A stretch of DNA of 36,994 nt, from contig CASEIR010000036.1 in the NCBI GenBank assembly GCA_949287925.1, positions 1 through 36,994 of the forward strand. The letters are read 5' to 3'. Under the pieces are notes generated by a model, which was given only the letters and a program-made list of their open reading frames with translations, searched no databases and was not told the origin of the DNA. Below are positions 35,290 through 36,994 of the stretch, one piece after another. The translations under genes were made by a program, and so were the position numbers. Origin of the DNA: an uncultured Lachnospiraceae bacterium (GTDB lineage: Bacteria > Bacillota > Clostridia > Lachnospirales > Lachnospiraceae). The first letter of the stretch is position 1; each line of letters opens with the position of its first letter.

Positions 35290-35907
35290 ATGATCATAAA
35301 ATCAGTAAATCTGGAAACCGTGTGCGGAATCACCAGCAAGCTGCCGGAAAATCAGTTTCCGGAGATTGCATTTGCCGGCAAGTCCAACGTGGGGAAATCA
35401 TCCCTGATTAATGCGTTGATGAACCGGAAATCCTATGCCCGTATCTCAGCGACGCCGGGGAAGACGCAGACCATTAATTTTTATAATATTAATGACGAAA
35501 TGTATCTGGTGGATCTTCCTGGATATGGTTATGCAAAGGTGTCGGAATCGGAAAAAGAGAAATGGGGAAAACTGATCGAGAGATATCTTCATGGATCCAG
35601 TCAGCTGAAAGCGGTATTTCTTCTGATCGATATTCGTCATGAGCCGTCCGGTAATGATAAGATGATGTATGACTGGGTGGTTGCCCAGGGATACCAGCCG
35701 ATCATTATTGCTACAAAACTGGACAAGATTAAACGCAGCCAGGTGGAAAAACATCTGAAGATACTTCGTCAGGGACTGAATCTCATACCTGGAACAAAGA
35801 TAATTCCGTTTTCTTCCATGACGAAGCAGGGAAGAGACGAGATCTGGGAACTGGTGGAAAACGAATACTTGGAGAAAAACGAGGTGGAACATCCGGATGG
35901 AAACTAA
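35290..35907 (+). CDS. engB: Ribosome biogenesis GTP-binding protein EngB (YsxC/YihA)
   Basis: Small GTPase for late assembly of the large ribosomal subunit. The 205-residue protein has G1 AGKSNVGKSSLINAL (P-loop GKSNVGKS, 30-37), G3 DLPGYGYAKV and G4 ATKLDKI. GGAGGAGA precedes the ATG. It is 12 bases after lon, an order (lon-engB) common in Firmicutes. Its last 11 bases overlap the start of the next gene, pointing to coupled translation. Confidence 0.97.
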   Translation: MIIKSVNLETVCGITSKLPENQFPEIAFAGKSNVGKSSLINALMNRKSYARISATPGKTQTINFYNINDEMYLVDLPGYGYAKVSESEKEKWGKLIERYLHGSSQLKAVFLLIDIRHEPSGNDKMMYDWVVAQGYQPIIIATKLDKIKRSQVEKHLKILRQGLNLIPGTKIIPFSSMTKQGRDEIWELVENEYLEKNEVEHPDGN

Positions 35908-36994
35908 TTTCAGAGAACAGTTACAGGATAACCGTCCATACTGGAAAGTGATTGTCAGCCTGGCGTTCAGCCTGATCGGAACAATTTTGTTTATTTATAT
36001 CGGCGCGCGCCTTCTGTTGTTTTTCATGCCTTTTGTGATTGGATGGTTTCTTGCATACATTGCCAGCCCCGTGGTAAACTGGCTGGAAAAACGGCTGAAG
36101 ATCGTAAAAAAGCTAGGCTCTGCGCTGATTATTATCCTGGTGCTGGCTGTGGTAGTTCTGATGATTTATCTGATCGGCAGTAAGCTCTGGAAAGAGGTTT
36201 CAACGCTGATTCAGGATATGCCAACACTTTATTCAGATCTGGAAAAAGGGTTGGATCAGGTGGGAGAAAGCCTGAATGGAATCTTTGGTATGCTGCCACA
36301 GGGGATTCAAAGCGGCTGGAGTCAGCTGGCGGAGAATCTGGATAAGTCGGCGGGAGATCTGATCAGCAGACTGAGCGAGCCTACTGTAACGGCGGCGGGC
36401 AACGCGGCGAAACGAATTCCGTCTATTCTAATCGCGACTATTGTGACGATTATATCTGCGTATTTTTTTATAGCGGAGCGGGAGAATCTGATCGTATGGT
36501 CCAAAAAAGTTGCCCCGGATCCATTGGTAAAGCGGATGAGTATGGTGATGGACAATTTGAAATACGCCGTTGGCGGATATTTCAAAGCACAGTTGAAGAT
36601 TATGGTTGTGGTATATGTTCTGCTTTTGATCGGGTTTTTTATTCTGAAAGTACATTTTGCCTTTCTTCTGGCCCTGGCAATAGCATTTTTGGACTTTCTC
36701 CCTTTCTTTGGAACAGGGACAGCCTTGATTCCCTGGGCGTTGTATAAACTGATGGTGGGAGATTATAAAATGCTGGTCGGGCTGGTGATCCTTTATGGAG
36801 TCACCCAGCTGGTACGTCAACTGATCCAGCCCAAACTGGTGGGCGACAGCATGGGCTTAAAACCGATTCCTACATTGGTGCTGCTCTATGCCGGGTATAA
36901 ACTGGGAAGCGTGTTGGGAATGATCTTTGCTGTTCCGATCGGAATGATCGTCATCAATCTCTATAAAGCAGGAGCATTTGATTATATTCTGGAT
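35897..36994 (+). CDS. AI-2E/YtvI-family membrane permease, cut by window edge
   Basis: Reading from the ATG at 35897 gives 366 residues open to the window end, with no stop. Many hydrophobic segments are visible, and the C-terminal part has DFLPFFGTGTALIPWALY and QPKLVGDSMGLKPIPTLVL, typical of the AI-2E transporter superfamily. The Firmicute sporulation protein YtvI is the closest relative I can think of, so both labels remain possible. The start is inferred: it overlaps engB by 11 bases and GAGGTGG (35881-35887) may serve as a ribosome binding site. Only a short C-terminal piece is likely missing. Confidence 0.85.
   Translation, partial: METNFREQLQDNRPYWKVIVSLAFSLIGTILFIYIGARLLLFFMPFVIGWFLAYIASPVVNWLEKRLKIVKKLGSALIIILVLAVVVLMIYLIGSKLWKEVSTLIQDMPTLYSDLEKGLDQVGESLNGIFGMLPQGIQSGWSQLAENLDKSAGDLISRLSEPTVTAAGNAAKRIPSILIATIVTIISAYFFIAERENLIVWSKKVAPDPLVKRMSMVMDNLKYAVGGYFKAQLKIMVVVYVLLLIGFFILKVHFAFLLALAIAFLDFLPFFGTGTALIPWALYKLMVGDYKMLVGLVILYGVTQLVRQLIQPKLVGDSMGLKPIPTLVLLYAGYKLGSVLGMIFAVPIGMIVINLYKAGAFDYILD

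Overview
The window looks like a chromosomal housekeeping segment from a low-to-mid GC Gram-positive Firmicute. The best fit is a Clostridia member of Lachnospiraceae type; this is inferred from gene content and order, not from a database search. Supporting signs are strong AGGAGG-type ribosome binding sites, TTGACA/TATAAT promoters (many with a TG extension), HPr kinase, class III fructose-1,6-bisphosphatase, long-form HPF, the secA-prfB pair and a tig-clpP-clpX-lon-engB run. I see no mobile element, CRISPR array, rRNA or tRNA. No gap between genes exceeds about 190 bases.

Layout. 1-1855 (minus): the start of pyrG, preceded by a DUF1846 gene. 2046-4064: ftsH behind a clear promoter. 4183-7968: uvrC, hprK and a ROK glucokinase, ending at a bidirectional terminator facing a class A penicillin-binding protein (8018-10561, minus) with a 24-bp tandem-repeat tail. 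10716-11375: a YigZ/IMPACT protein. 11421-14502 (minus): hpf, a PsiE-like membrane protein and typA. 14693-15325: a two-OB-fold SSB-like protein. 15408-19149: dapA, dapB and fbp. 19271-20434: a small acidic lipoprotein and a eukaryotic-type HisA. 20558-24269: secA and prfB, the latter with a programmed +1 frameshift. 24282-27938: hom, a phosphoglycerate-mutase-like gene proposed as the missing homoserine kinase, and lysC with an internal start. 27935-28885 (minus): an Xre regulator and a CYTH protein. 28994-29542: a DJ-1/PfpI protein. 29653 to the end: tig, clpP, clpX, lon, engB and a truncated AI-2E/YtvI-type permease.

How the genes work together. Three themes dominate. The first is the aspartate family pathway: LysC, Hom and a candidate ThrB substitute lead to threonine, and DapA and DapB lead to lysine and diaminopimelate. 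The second is protein export and quality control: SecA, trigger factor, ClpXP, Lon and FtsH. The third is carbon control: HPr kinase, glucokinase and Fbp. Most genes are canonical and I found no clearly new multi-gene system. The points most worth a second look are the hom / PGM-like / lysC cluster, the internal lysC start, the orphan eukaryotic-type HisA, the symmetric divergent CYTH/DJ-1 promoter and the repeat tail of the PBP.
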